Source: Phyllobacterium myrsinacearum (GTDB lineage Bacteria > Pseudomonadota > Alphaproteobacteria > Rhizobiales > Rhizobiaceae). Taken from it: DNA of 64,000 nt. Shown here piece by piece: positions 1 through 9,227 of this stretch. The stretch is from NCBI RefSeq assembly GCF_014138285.1, contig NZ_JACGXN010000003.1, forward strand, positions 124,001-188,000, written 5' to 3'. Under the pieces are notes generated by a model. It saw only the letters and a list, made by a program, of their open reading frames with translations, was not told the origin of the DNA and ran no database searches. Both the position numbers and the translations under genes were made by a program. Numbering within the stretch: position 1 is the stretch's first letter; each line of letters starts with the position of its first letter.

Positions 1-238
1 GAAAGTGCAGATGCGTGTCGATGAACCCCGGCAGGATCAGATGCGGCCGATGATCGACGATTTCCGCCTGGGGACCAGCAACACGTGCAAGCGTTGCATA
101 CTCACCCACGCGGGCAACTTTGCCGTTTTCAATGAGGACCGCGCCATCTTCAAAATAGGAATAGGCAGCGGTATCATCGATGTTCTTCGGCGCATCGATG
201 AAGGTCAGCACCCGGCCGCGCAGTAGCAGTTGGCTCAT
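1..238 (-). CDS. guaD: Guanine deaminase, N-terminal part (cut by window edge)
   Basis: Reading the minus strand from 238 gives about 79 residues starting MSQLLLRGRVLTFIDAP and running off the window. The stretch ending LPGFIDTHLHF contains the first metal-binding HxH motif of the amidohydrolase superfamily, placed as in guanine deaminases (guanine to xanthine plus ammonia, cytoplasmic, one zinc or iron). The ATG overlaps the puuD stop codon (ATGA at 235-238), so the two genes are translationally coupled. The purine catabolic context supports guanine deaminase over another amidohydrolase; the substrate itself cannot be proved from the N-terminus alone. Confidence 0.85.
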   Translation of the reverse strand, partial: MSQLLLRGRVLTFIDAPKNIDDTAAYSYFEDGAVLIENGKVARVGEYATLARVAGPQAEIVDHRPHLILPGFIDTHLHF

Positions 239-1476
239 TGGATTGTTCCTCCCTTGACTGTGGTTTCATACCATTTGGCCAGCAATTGCCGCTCCTCGTC
301 GGAAATGGCGGTCACATTGGCTGGCGGCATGGCATGCGAACGCCCTGCCTGAAGATAAATCTCGCGGGCATGCGCGGCGATCTGGCTATCGGTCTCAAGC
401 GTGACACCCTTGGGCGGGGCGATAAGGCCTTCCCAGCCCGGCTCCTTCGCATGGCACATGGAGCATCGTCCGAGGACCGTATCGCGCACCTTGGGAAACT
501 CCGCCGAGGCAATGAATGGCTGCTGCACCGCCGATATCTTGTCCGCCGCCGGACTGCCCGAGAGGATCTTCGGGACCGTCGACAGCCACATGATGACGAT
601 GAACAGGATTGCGGTGACCAGCCATGTCCATGTCGGGTCGCCCTTGCGGGCATGGCGCGTGTTGAACCAGTGGCGGATGGTTACGCCCATCAGGAAGACC
701 AACGATGCGATGATCCAGTTGTACTGCGTGCCGAATGCAAGTGGATAATGGTTCGACAGCATCAGGAACAGCACCGGCAGCGTCAGGTAATTGTTATGGG
801 TAGAGCGCTGCTTGGCCTGCTTGCCCAGCTTCGGGTCTGGTGTCTTCCCCGCAATCAGGTCCGCAACCACCTTCTTCTGGTTGGGAATAATGATCATGAA
901 CACGTTTGCCGACATGATCGTCGCCGTGAAAGCGCCGAGATGCAGGAAGGCGGCACGTCCGGTAAAGAGCTGGGTGTAACCCCATGCCATTCCAACCAGA
1001 ATGAAATAGAGCAGCACCATCAGCCGCGTATCGTTGCGCCCAAGTGGCGACTTGCAGATGGTGTCATAGACAAGCCAGCCGCCAAAGATAGAGGCCAGCG
1101 AGATGGCGATAGCCACCGGCCGGGAGACATCAAGCACATGCGGATCGATCAGATAGAGATCCGCGCCCGCATAATAGACGATGCACAACATGGCGAAGCC
1201 CGAGAGCCACGTCGCATAGGATTCCCATTTGAACCATGTGAGATGTTCGGGCATTTGCGCCGGAGCCACCAGATATTTCTGGATGTGATAGAAGCCGCCA
1301 CCGTGAACCTGCCATTCCTCGCCATGGGCGCCGACCGGAAGGTCTGGACGCTGCCGCAGCCCAAGATCAAGTGCCACGAAATAGAATGACGAACCGATCC
1401 ACGCGATGCCGGTGATAACGTGCAACCAGCGGACGGCAAAATTCAGCCACTCCCAGGCTATGGCATATTCATACAT
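235..1476 (-). CDS. puuD: Membrane-bound urate hydroxylase PuuD (urate to 5-hydroxyisourate), cytochrome c fused
   Basis: 413 residues. The N-terminal ~320 residues form a polytopic membrane domain (about eight hydrophobic segments, opening MYEYAIAWEW), followed by a C-terminal cytochrome c domain with the haem motif CSMCH near residue 338 and a likely Met ligand in HAMPP. This architecture is that of PuuD, which oxidises urate and passes electrons to the respiratory chain instead of making peroxide like uricase. An upstream in-frame extension to 1557 exists, but the ATG at 1476 is preceded by GGGAGAG and gives the expected family N-terminus. The gene is divergent from the LysR gene at 1611 and overlaps guaD by 4 bases. 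The neighbouring uraH supplies the next enzyme. Confidence 0.93.
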   Translation of the reverse strand: MYEYAIAWEWLNFAVRWLHVITGIAWIGSSFYFVALDLGLRQRPDLPVGAHGEEWQVHGGGFYHIQKYLVAPAQMPEHLTWFKWESYATWLSGFAMLCIVYYAGADLYLIDPHVLDVSRPVAIAISLASIFGGWLVYDTICKSPLGRNDTRLMVLLYFILVGMAWGYTQLFTGRAAFLHLGAFTATIMSANVFMIIIPNQKKVVADLIAGKTPDPKLGKQAKQRSTHNNYLTLPVLFLMLSNHYPLAFGTQYNWIIASLVFLMGVTIRHWFNTRHARKGDPTWTWLVTAILFIVIMWLSTVPKILSGSPAADKISAVQQPFIASAEFPKVRDTVLGRCSMCHAKEPGWEGLIAPPKGVTLETDSQIAAHAREIYLQAGRSHAMPPANVTAISDEERQLLAKWYETTVKGGTIQ

Positions 1477-1610
1477 GCAGCTCTCCCTTTTATGTGAAAG
1501 AGTATGTGCCAAAGCCTGAGCCGCAGGAAAACGCCATAAATCGCCCATCTCTTTCAAAAAAAACTATAAAATGCTAAACCGGTGAACGGTGTAAGACAGG
1601 GGCGGGAACC

Positions 1611-2525
1611 ATGTCATATTTCGATAATCTTCGTGTTTTCGTTCGCGTCGTCGAACTGGGAAACCTTTCCGCCGCCGGCCGGGACCAGCGGGCGTCCCCG
1701 GCTGTCGCCAGCAATCGTATCAAGGAGCTGGAACGCTATCTTGGCGTGCGCCTTTTCAACCGTACCACGCGCAAGCTGACACCGACGGAGCATGGGCGCG
1801 TTTTCTATGAAGGCGCGGTCAAGATCATCGAGGCGATCAACGAGGCCGAAGCTGCCATTGCCGACCTATCGCAAAAGCCGAAGGGTGCTATCCGCATCAC
1901 CGCCCCTCTCGGGATCGGCCGGAGGCTGATCGCTTCGGGTGTACCGGAATTCCACGACAAATATCCGGATATCGAGGTGCGCCTGAGGCTATCCGATCAC
2001 AACATCGATATCATGAGCGAGGGCGTCGATGTTGCCTTCAAGCTCGGCATTCTTGAGGATTCCAATCTGCGCATGCGCGGCATCATGAATTGTGAACGGG
2101 TGATCTGTGCCTCGCCGGATTATCTCGCCAAGCGCGGCATACCAGCCACACCGGACGAACTCATAACCGGGCATCATGATTGTCTGCTTTTGCGCTATCC
2201 GGGTTCCAAGGAATATTACTGGACACTGCAAACACCTGATGGTCCGCGCAAACTGGAAGTCAGCGGTCCCTACGATTCCGATGACGGGGATGTGCTGACC
2301 CGTTGGGCGCTCGATGGCCGGGGAATCATCAACAAACCGCTTTTCGAGGTCAAAAGCCATATCAATGACGGGACATTGCAGCGGATCCTTGAGAATACAC
2401 CGCCGGTCAGTATCCAGCTTGCGGCGATCTATCCGCACAAGAGGTTTCAGGATCCGAAGGTGCGGCTCATGATTGATTTCATGACCGAACGCTGCCAGCG
2501 CCTGATTGGCGCCATGCTCGAATAA
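1611..2525 (+). CDS. LysR-family transcriptional regulator
   Basis: 304 residues. The N-terminal winged helix-turn-helix (about 1-60, FVRVVELGNLSAAGRD then IKELERYLGVRLFNRTTR) is a canonical LysR DNA-binding domain; the remainder is the periplasmic-binding-protein-like effector domain. ATG at 1611 follows GGGCGGGAACC. It is divergent from puuD across 134 bases and convergent with xdhC (22-base gap), so it probably regulates puuD-guaD, and perhaps the other purine genes. That regulon, and a purine-derived effector, are inferred from position only; the family includes many unrelated regulators. Confidence 0.9.
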   Translation: MSYFDNLRVFVRVVELGNLSAAGRDQRASPAVASNRIKELERYLGVRLFNRTTRKLTPTEHGRVFYEGAVKIIEAINEAEAAIADLSQKPKGAIRITAPLGIGRRLIASGVPEFHDKYPDIEVRLRLSDHNIDIMSEGVDVAFKLGILEDSNLRMRGIMNCERVICASPDYLAKRGIPATPDELITGHHDCLLLRYPGSKEYYWTLQTPDGPRKLEVSGPYDSDDGDVLTRWALDGRGIINKPLFEVKSHINDGTLQRILENTPPVSIQLAAIYPHKRFQDPKVRLMIDFMTERCQRLIGAMLE

Positions 2526-2547
2526 ATCCACATTTCGAACGTTGCAA

Positions 2548-3408
2548 TCAAGCGTGCAGGCGCGCTCGCTGCTTCGGCAGGTTTTCCTGCCCGATCCGGT
2601 GATTGAGAGCGGAGATCATGATCTCCGCTGCCGCAAGTGCTGCAATGACGGCAGGGCGCTTGTCTTTGACCGAGGTTTCGCCCACCGGACACACGAGCCC
2701 GTCAAAGATTTCCGGTCGACCCACTTCACGCTCCAGCCAATTACGGAACGTCGCCTTCTTTGTCTTTGATCCGATCATTCCGACATAGGCGGCATCGCCC
2801 CGCGCCAACGCTTCGGCGGTGATCAGAAAATCAAGTGCATGATCGTGGGTGAGAACAACGAAAGCGCTGCCTGCCGGGGCGTCACGCACCACCATTTCCG
2901 GCATCGCTGTCAGGCAGGTTTCAATGCCGGGAACCCGTGTGGCGGAAAGCTCGATCTCTCGCGTGTCCACGAGAACAATGCGCAACGGCACCAGAGACAA
3001 TGCCATGGCCAGCGCATCGCCCACATGGCCGGCACCGAAGATATAGACGTGCGGACGCTGGGCGATTTCCAGATCGACCTTTTCGACAAGCGCCGAACGC
3101 AAATGCCTGTCCACCTGTTTGAAACCAAGCGCAACCCGTCCGCCGCAACATTGTCCGATCTCGGGCCCAAGCGGGATAGAGATATCATCGCTAAACGCCC
3201 CGTCCTCATTTAACAGTCCGCGCGCATGGTCGATGGCCATGAACTCAAGCTGACCGCCGCCAATGGTTCCGAAAATGCAGTCGACCGCAACCAGCATCCA
3301 GGCGCCCGCTTCGCGTGGCGTGGACCCGCTGGCGGATTTTACCTCGACCAGCACCACATTCTTGCGTCTGTTGAGAAAGTCCCTGATATCATCGCGGTTT
3401 GAGGGCAT
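2548..3408 (-). CDS. xdhC: Xanthine dehydrogenase accessory protein XdhC
   Basis: 286 residues, an XdhC/CoxI-family protein. In this family it binds molybdenum cofactor, helps its sulfuration and inserts it into the XdhB subunit. Seen here: N-terminal CoxI-like part (FGTIGGGQLEF) and C-terminal Rossmann-type nucleotide-binding motif FGAGHVGDAL near residue 127, followed by GMIGSKTKK. A longer reading to 3438 would overlap xdhB; the ATG at 3408 has GGGAAG upstream and leaves a 7-base gap after xdhB, so it is preferred. It is the last gene of the operon uraH-xdhA-xdhB-xdhC. Confidence 0.92.
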   Translation of the reverse strand: MPSNRDDIRDFLNRRKNVVLVEVKSASGSTPREAGAWMLVAVDCIFGTIGGGQLEFMAIDHARGLLNEDGAFSDDISIPLGPEIGQCCGGRVALGFKQVDRHLRSALVEKVDLEIAQRPHVYIFGAGHVGDALAMALSLVPLRIVLVDTREIELSATRVPGIETCLTAMPEMVVRDAPAGSAFVVLTHDHALDFLITAEALARGDAAYVGMIGSKTKKATFRNWLEREVGRPEIFDGLVCPVGETSVKDKRPAVIAALAAAEIMISALNHRIGQENLPKQRARLHA

Positions 3409-3415
3409 GCGACAC

Positions 3416-5752
3416 TCACTTCCCGTTTCGCGCTGCACGCAGCCGCTCGACAGCCATCAACACCCGCTCCGGCGTTGCCGGTGCATCAAGACGTGGCGCA
3501 ATCCGGTATTCCGCAACGCTGGCGACAGCCATGGAAATCGCTTCCAGCACGGAAATAGCCAGCATGAACGGCGGCTCGCCAACTGCCTTGGAGCGGCGGA
3601 TTGTCTCCTCGCGGTTAACGGACCAACTTGCCAGTTTCACATTGAACTGACGCGGGCGATCCGAGGCGAGCGGTATTTTGTAGGTGGAGGGTGCATGGGT
3701 GCGCAGGCGTCCCTTGGCATCCCACCAGAGTTCCTCGGTGGTAAGCCAGCCCATACCCTGCACGAAGGCCCCCTCGACCTGTCCAAGATCAAGGGCCGGA
3801 TTGAGCGATTTTCCCACGTCGTGCAGGATATCCGTCCGGTCGACCTGATACTCCCCGGTCAGCGTATCGATACTCACTTCCGAAACCGAGGCACCATAAG
3901 CAAAATAATAGAATGGGCGGCCCCTGCCTTCTGCACGGTTCCAGTGGATTTTCGGCGTCTTGTAGAAACCCGCCGCCGATAACTGCACGCGTGCTCCATA
4001 GGCGGTTCTGATAAATTCCGCAAACGGCACAAGGCGATTGCCAATCCGGACTGTATTGGGTTCGAAGAATACCTCGCTCTTGGGAACCGCATAATGTTCG
4101 GCGGCAAAATCCGCCAGACGAGCCTTGATCTGTTGCGCCGCATTGGCCGCCGCCATGCCATTGAGATCTGACCCTGATGACGCCGCGGTCGCCGATGTAT
4201 TCGGTACCTTCGCTGTTGTCGTGGCGGTCACCTTGATGCGGTCGAGATCGACCTGGAATTCATCGGCAACTACCTGCGCCACCTTGGTATAGAGTCCCTG
4301 CCCCATCTCCGTGCCGCCATGGTTCAGATGAATCGAACCGTCGGTGTAGACATGCACCAGCGCGCCAGCCTGATTGTATTCGGTCTTCGTGAAGGAGATG
4401 CCGAATTTGACCGGCGTCAGCGCGATCCCACGCTTGAGGATCCGGTTTTCGCGGTTGAAGGCAAGGATTGCTTCGCGCCGTGCCGCATAGTCTGAGGATG
4501 CCTCCAACTCGGCGACGATCTGCGGAATAATGTTGTCTTCGACGGTCTGATGATAAGGGGTAACGTTCCTGTCAGTGTCGCCGTAGAAATTGGCCTTGCG
4601 GATATCCAACGGATCCTTGCCAAGAGCATAAGCAATATCTTCGATCATCCGTTCACCGCCGACCATACCTTGGGGACCACCGAAGCCGCGAAATGCTGTG
4701 TTGGACACGGTGTTGGTTTTAAGCGGACGCGAGCGCAGGCGGACATTCGGATAGAAATAGCAATTGTCCGCGTGGAACAGTGCCCGATCGGTCACCGGCC
4801 CGGAGAGATCGGCGGAGAAACCGCAACGCGCCGAAAACGTCGCATCCACTGCTTCGATCCGTCCCGCGTTGTCAAAGCCCAGCTCATAGGCCACATGGAA
4901 ATCGTGGCGCTTGCCCGTGGCAACCATGTCGTCGTCGCGGTCCGGCCTGATCTTCACCGCCCGCTTGTATTTCTTCGCCGCAACCGCTGCAACGGCTGCA
5001 AACAGATTGGCCTGTGTTTCCTTACCACCAAAACCGCCACCCATGCGCCGTACATTGACCGTAACCGCATTGGAGGGAACACCCAGAACATGGCCGACCA
5101 TGTGCTGGGTTTCGCTCGGGTGCTGGGTCGATGAGTATACAGTCACCTCGTCATCCTCGCCCGGCATGGCAAAGGCGATATGGCCTTCGAGATAGAAGTG
5201 ATCCTGGCCACCGATGCGCATTTCACCACTCAGGCGGTTCGCCGCATTGGCAAGCCCGCCCGCAATATCGCCCCGCTCGAGTTTGAGCGGATCAATGACC
5301 AGAGGATATCCGGCCTTCTCCGCCTCAAGTACGTCAATGGCGTGATCGAGATCACGGTATTCGACCTTCACCTTTGAGGCCGCCTGACGAGCAATCTGGC
5401 GTGTTTCGGCAACCACCGCGAACATGGGCTGGCCATGGAATTCCACCTTGCCCACGGCAAAGACTGGATCGTCGTGCTTGCCAGCCGGGCTTACATCATT
5501 GTGTCCGGGAATATCATCCACCGTCAAAATTCCGATAACGCCCGCGCACGCCCTGACCCCTTCGAAATCAATCGAAACGATTTCCGCATGAGCACGCTGC
5601 GACAGACCGAGATAGGCATGCAGCGTGTCTGCCGGTTCCGGCATGTCATCGATATATTCTGCAGAACCGGAAACGTGCTTGTGGCCGGATTCATGCGGCT
5701 GTTGTTCGTGCACCCCGCCCCTGATGCGTGCAATCGGTTGGATCGAATTCAT
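3416..5752 (-). CDS. xdhB: Xanthine dehydrogenase, molybdopterin-binding subunit
   Basis: 778 residues, the usual size for the large bacterial subunit. It carries the molybdenum active site that hydroxylates hypoxanthine to xanthine and xanthine to urate. Visible family features include GGGFGGKE near residue 240 (molybdopterin dithiolene loop), NTAFRGFGGPQG, HLNHGGTEMGQGL, the C-terminal GAFVQGMGW, and VGEPPF, which holds the catalytic glutamate. ATG at 5752 is preceded by GGAGGG. It lies 9 bases after xdhA and 7 before xdhC, a tight operon order typical of alphaproteobacteria. No truncation or lost active-site residue was seen. Confidence 0.95.
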   Translation of the reverse strand: MNSIQPIARIRGGVHEQQPHESGHKHVSGSAEYIDDMPEPADTLHAYLGLSQRAHAEIVSIDFEGVRACAGVIGILTVDDIPGHNDVSPAGKHDDPVFAVGKVEFHGQPMFAVVAETRQIARQAASKVKVEYRDLDHAIDVLEAEKAGYPLVIDPLKLERGDIAGGLANAANRLSGEMRIGGQDHFYLEGHIAFAMPGEDDEVTVYSSTQHPSETQHMVGHVLGVPSNAVTVNVRRMGGGFGGKETQANLFAAVAAVAAKKYKRAVKIRPDRDDDMVATGKRHDFHVAYELGFDNAGRIEAVDATFSARCGFSADLSGPVTDRALFHADNCYFYPNVRLRSRPLKTNTVSNTAFRGFGGPQGMVGGERMIEDIAYALGKDPLDIRKANFYGDTDRNVTPYHQTVEDNIIPQIVAELEASSDYAARREAILAFNRENRILKRGIALTPVKFGISFTKTEYNQAGALVHVYTDGSIHLNHGGTEMGQGLYTKVAQVVADEFQVDLDRIKVTATTTAKVPNTSATAASSGSDLNGMAAANAAQQIKARLADFAAEHYAVPKSEVFFEPNTVRIGNRLVPFAEFIRTAYGARVQLSAAGFYKTPKIHWNRAEGRGRPFYYFAYGASVSEVSIDTLTGEYQVDRTDILHDVGKSLNPALDLGQVEGAFVQGMGWLTTEELWWDAKGRLRTHAPSTYKIPLASDRPRQFNVKLASWSVNREETIRRSKAVGEPPFMLAISVLEAISMAVASVAEYRIAPRLDAPATPERVLMAVERLRAARNGK

Positions 5753-5761
5753 GATACCCTC

Positions 5762-7240
5762 CTACCCCACAGCCGCTTCATAGCGGTTCAACCTGACGTT
5801 TCCTTCACCCGTACTGTCCAGATAGAAGCGGCGCAGCAGGTTCTTCGCGGTCAAAAGACGGTAATCCGCCGAGGCGCGCCAATCGGTCAGCGGTGTGAAA
5901 TCCTTAGCAAATACGGACATGGCCCGCTCGATGGTCTCATCATTCCAGGAGGAACCGATCAGCGTCTCCTCAACGGTCGCCGCGCGCTTTGGCGTACCTG
6001 CCATTCCGCCGAAAGCAATCGCGGCGGCCTGCACCTTTCCAGCTGTATCGAGCACCACCTTGAATGCTCCACAAACCGAAGAAATATCCTCGTCAAGGCG
6101 CTTCGATATCTTGTAAACGGCAAACTGTTCTCCCTGCTTGAGCCGGGGAATGTGTATGGCCTCGACGAATTCTCCCGCCATACGATCCTGTTTGCCATAC
6201 GCGATGAAGTATTGTTCCATCGGCACGGAGCGGCGGTTCTGTCCCTTGCGCAAGAGGACGTGAGCACCAAGCGCGATAAGGGCCGGCGGTGTATCGCCGA
6301 TGGGTGAGCCGTTGGCAACATTGCCGCCGATCGTGCCCATATTGCGCACCTGTTCGCCGCCGATGCGGTTCCACAGCTCGGATAATTGCGGGAAATGTTC
6401 TGAGATAACCGGATATGCATCGGTGTAGCTGACACCTGCACCGAGAGTCAGTCCGTCATTGTCCGCCGTGATCTGCCGCAAGCCATCCAGATGAGAGGTG
6501 AAGACGACAGGGCCAATCTCCCGCATGAATTTTGTCACCCAAAGCCCCACATCGGTCGAACCGGCAACAATGGTTGCGCTGGGATTGGCTTCCATGAAGT
6601 CGGCAAAGTCATCGACGTTGGCAGGCAGAACATGCCGCTGTTTGCCTTCGCCGATATCGACGCGTCTGCCGTCCTTCAGCGCCTGCAGCTGTTCGATGAC
6701 CCGCGCGCGTTCAGCGACAAGCGGATCATTGCCCGCGTTGCACGCCGACACGCTTTCTGCCGCGCGAATGATCGCGGCATAGCCGGTACAGCGGCACAGA
6801 TTGCCTTGCAGTGCCTTTTCGATGTCCCGCACCGCCGGGCTTGGATTGTGCATCCAGAGGCCATAGAGCGACATCACGAAACCGGGCGTGCAAAACCCGC
6901 ACTGGGATGCATGGGTGTCGACCATAGCCTGCTGCACCGGATGCAGAGAGCCATCGGCCGCGGCGAGTGCTTCCACGGTTACGACGTGACAGGCATCAAG
7001 CGAACCGACAAACCGAATGCAGGCATTGACTGATTCATAGGTGAGCTGACCATGGTTCAGGCGGCCGACCAGGACCGTACAGGCGCCACAATCGCCTTCG
7101 GCACAGCCCTCCTTGGTACCCCGCAACCGGCGGTCAAGGCGCAGGAAGTCGAGAAGTGTCTGTGTTGCCGCTACGTTGGTCAGTTCGACAGCCTTGTCAT
7201 TAAGCAGAAAACGAATGCTGTTGCGGATCTGAATGTCCAT
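5762..7240 (-). CDS. xdhA: Xanthine dehydrogenase, iron-sulfur/FAD subunit
   Basis: 492 residues with three modules. An N-terminal plant-ferredoxin-like [2Fe-2S] domain has Cys46, Cys51, Cys54 and Cys74. A helical second [2Fe-2S] domain has Cys114, Cys117, Cys149 and Cys151 (SQCGFC ... LCRCTG). A FAD-binding domain starts near residue 190 (ATIVAGSTDVGLWV, then MGTIGGNVANGSPIGDTPP). It passes electrons from the molybdenum site of XdhB to NAD+. The start lies 6 bases after the uraH stop, so uraH and the xdh genes are co-transcribed, linking urate formation and 5-hydroxyisourate removal. Confidence 0.95.
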   Translation of the reverse strand: MDIQIRNSIRFLLNDKAVELTNVAATQTLLDFLRLDRRLRGTKEGCAEGDCGACTVLVGRLNHGQLTYESVNACIRFVGSLDACHVVTVEALAAADGSLHPVQQAMVDTHASQCGFCTPGFVMSLYGLWMHNPSPAVRDIEKALQGNLCRCTGYAAIIRAAESVSACNAGNDPLVAERARVIEQLQALKDGRRVDIGEGKQRHVLPANVDDFADFMEANPSATIVAGSTDVGLWVTKFMREIGPVVFTSHLDGLRQITADNDGLTLGAGVSYTDAYPVISEHFPQLSELWNRIGGEQVRNMGTIGGNVANGSPIGDTPPALIALGAHVLLRKGQNRRSVPMEQYFIAYGKQDRMAGEFVEAIHIPRLKQGEQFAVYKISKRLDEDISSVCGAFKVVLDTAGKVQAAAIAFGGMAGTPKRAATVEETLIGSSWNDETIERAMSVFAKDFTPLTDWRASADYRLLTAKNLLRRFYLDSTGEGNVRLNRYEAAVG

Positions 7241-7246
7241 GGCCGG

Positions 7247-7618
7247 TCAGCTCCCGCGATAGGTTGAATAGCCGAAGGGTGCAACAAGCAGCGGCACGTG
7301 ATAGTGCGCACCCTCGTCACCGATGCCGAAGCGGATTGGCACAACATCGAGAAATGGCAGGGAGCCATCCGTTTGTTGCTCACCCAGATAAGCACCGACG
7401 TGGAAATGCAGCTCGTAGGTACCCGCACGCATCTCTGCGCCCGCCAGAAGCGGCGCATCACAACGCCCATCCTGATTGGTGCGCGTGCTGCGCAATGCTG
7501 AAAACTGTTCGTTTTCAAGGCGCAGGAGGTCAATCCGAAGGTTGGCGGCAGGTTTTCCACTGGCCGTATCCAGCACATGCGTCGTCAGACGGCCTGATGT
7601 TTCGTTCTGAGAACTCAT
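7247..7618 (-). CDS. uraH: 5-hydroxyisourate hydrolase (transthyretin-like)
   Basis: 123 residues, the normal length of HIU hydrolase. It hydrolyses 5-hydroxyisourate, the PuuD product, to OHCU. Diagnostic motifs are [14 protein letters not shown] at the N-terminus, the central RTNQDGRCD, and the C-terminal [19 protein letters not shown]; the terminal YRGS is the family hallmark that separates these enzymes from vertebrate transthyretin. ATG at 7618 is preceded by GGAGGGAGG. It is the first gene of the uraH-xdhABC operon and is divergent from the puuE-uraD fusion, so the promoters for both halves of the pathway lie in 7619-7799. Confidence 0.95.
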   Translation of the reverse strand: MSSQNETSGRLTTHVLDTASGKPAANLRIDLLRLENEQFSALRSTRTNQDGRCDAPLLAGAEMRAGTYELHFHVGAYLGEQQTDGSLPFLDVVPIRFGIGDEGAHYHVPLLVAPFGYSTYRGS

Positions 7619-7674
7619 GAGCGTTCCTCCCTCCCAAGGCGGACTTTCCGCTTTTGCATCACCCAGTTTGCCCG

Positions 7675-7701
7675 GCGCGGCGACTGTGCAGTAGGCCGCG
7701 C
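7675..7701. promoter_or_regulatory. GC-rich inverted repeat between uraH and puuE
   Basis: GCGCGGC (7675-7681) and GCCGCGC (7695-7701) form a perfect 7-bp inverted repeat with a 13-base spacer, in the middle of the 180-base divergent gap between the two purine operons. It may be an operator or a leader hairpin; nothing identifies the protein that would bind it. Confidence 0.3.
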
Positions 7702-7799
7702 TTGATTACAGGACTTTCAAAATTTTCTGGGGGAATGGATCTTCGCTTATTTGATTATTCATGGGATCGGACCAGCACAGTGGAGGACAGATCGCTGCC

Positions 7800-9218
7800 A
7801 TGAGATACCCTAGAGACATGCATGGATACGGAGCAACCCCTCCGCACGCCCATTGGCCGGACGATGCGAAAATCGCCGTGCAGTTCGTGCTCAACTATGA
7901 GGAAGGCGGCGAGAATTGCGTCCTGCACGGGGACGCTGCTTCGGAAGCGTTTCTATCGGAGATTGTTGGCGCTCAGGCCTGGGAAGGCCAGCGGCACTGG
8001 AACATGGAATCTATCTACGAGTATGGCGCCCGTGCCGGTTTCTGGCGTCTGCATCGCCTGTTCACGGGCAAGAATGTGCCGGTGACGGTCTATGGCGTGG
8101 CGACTGCCTTGCAGCGCTCCCCGGCGCAGGTTCGCGCCATGCTGGACGCAAACTGGGAAATCGCCTCGCACGGGCTGAAGTGGATCGAATACAAGGACTA
8201 CACGAAGGAGGCCGAACGCGAACACATGCGGGAGGCCATCCGCATGCACACGGAGATCACAGGGGAACGGCCGAATGGCTGGTACACTGGCCGATGCTCT
8301 GTCAACACCGTGGATCTTGCGGCAGAGGAAGGCGGTTTTGACTACGTTTCCGATTCCTATGCAGATGATCTGCCCTATTGGCACGAAACCGCAGACCGGC
8401 ATCAACTGATTATCCCCTATACGCTGGATGCCAATGACATGCGCTTTGCCACGCCGCAGGGGTTCAATTCCGGCGAACAGTTCTTTTCCTATTTGAAGGA
8501 CAGTTTCGACACGCTTTACGCCGAAGGCGAAGCGGGATCTCCAAAGATGATGAGCATCGGCCTGCATTGCCGTCTTGTCGGCAGACCAGGGCGCGCGGCA
8601 GCGGTTGCACGGTTCATCGACTATGTGCAAAGCCACAGCCATGTCTGGTTGGCACGCCGTGTTGACATTGCCAGGCATTGGATAAAAACGCATCCCCACC
8701 ACCCGGATCAACCACGCCCGTCAACGCTTGCAGAACCTGCATTTGTTGAACGTTTTGGCGGGGTATTCGAACATTCCGAGTGGATCGCGCGGCGCGCTTT
8801 TGAATCGGAATTGTCCTTCGCGCACGACAACGCCGCAGGGCTTCACACCGTGCTCACCGGTATATTTCGCAATGCTTCACACGAAGAACGTCTTGCCGTA
8901 CTCAAAGCGCATCCGGATCTGGCCGGAAAACTTGCTCTGGCAAAGCGACTGACGGAAAGCTCAACACGGGAACAGGCATCCGCTGGTCTCGATGCGCTGA
9001 CCGACGCGGAGCGCGCGCAATTCGAAGCGCTAAACGGGCTCTATGTCGAGACCTTCGGTTTCCCGTTCATCATCGCGGTGAAGGATCACAGTAAAGATGG
9101 AATCCTCGACGCTTTCAGGATGCGGATCAAGAATGATCGGCAAACTGAGTTCAACACCGCCTGCCAACAGGTGGAACGGATCGCCCTGCTCCGTCTCCAG
9201 GACATGCTGCAACATTGA
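7800..9218 (+). CDS. puuE: Fused allantoinase PuuE and OHCU decarboxylase UraD
   Basis: 472 residues in two domains. Residues 1-~310 (MRYPRDMHGYG..., NYEEGGENCVLHGD, WEIASHGLKW, TGRCSVNT) are a PuuE-type allantoinase with the NodB-like polysaccharide deacetylase fold. Residues ~320-472 are a UraD domain (LAEPAFVERFGGVFEHSEW, AHPDLAGKLA, ETFGFPFIIAV) that decarboxylates OHCU to S-allantoin. The chain thus catalyses two consecutive steps, with the downstream domain first in sequence. An in-frame start at 7761 has no ribosome site; the ATG at 7800 has GGAGG 13 bases upstream and matches the family N-terminus. First gene of puuE/uraD-alc-allA, 9 bases before alc. Confidence 0.93.
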   Translation: MRYPRDMHGYGATPPHAHWPDDAKIAVQFVLNYEEGGENCVLHGDAASEAFLSEIVGAQAWEGQRHWNMESIYEYGARAGFWRLHRLFTGKNVPVTVYGVATALQRSPAQVRAMLDANWEIASHGLKWIEYKDYTKEAEREHMREAIRMHTEITGERPNGWYTGRCSVNTVDLAAEEGGFDYVSDSYADDLPYWHETADRHQLIIPYTLDANDMRFATPQGFNSGEQFFSYLKDSFDTLYAEGEAGSPKMMSIGLHCRLVGRPGRAAAVARFIDYVQSHSHVWLARRVDIARHWIKTHPHHPDQPRPSTLAEPAFVERFGGVFEHSEWIARRAFESELSFAHDNAAGLHTVLTGIFRNASHEERLAVLKAHPDLAGKLALAKRLTESSTREQASAGLDALTDAERAQFEALNGLYVETFGFPFIIAVKDHSKDGILDAFRMRIKNDRQTEFNTACQQVERIALLRLQDMLQH

Positions 9219-9227
9219 GGAACGAAC

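Noticed and set aside
238-1389. Long open frame of 383 codons on the plus strand opposite puuD
   Set aside because: It is exactly antisense to a convincing membrane protein, has low-complexity Arg/His/Asp composition, no ribosome site and no domain.
4550-5134. Plus-strand frame of 194 codons opposite xdhB
   Set aside because: Shadow of the molybdenum subunit gene, which has all family motifs.
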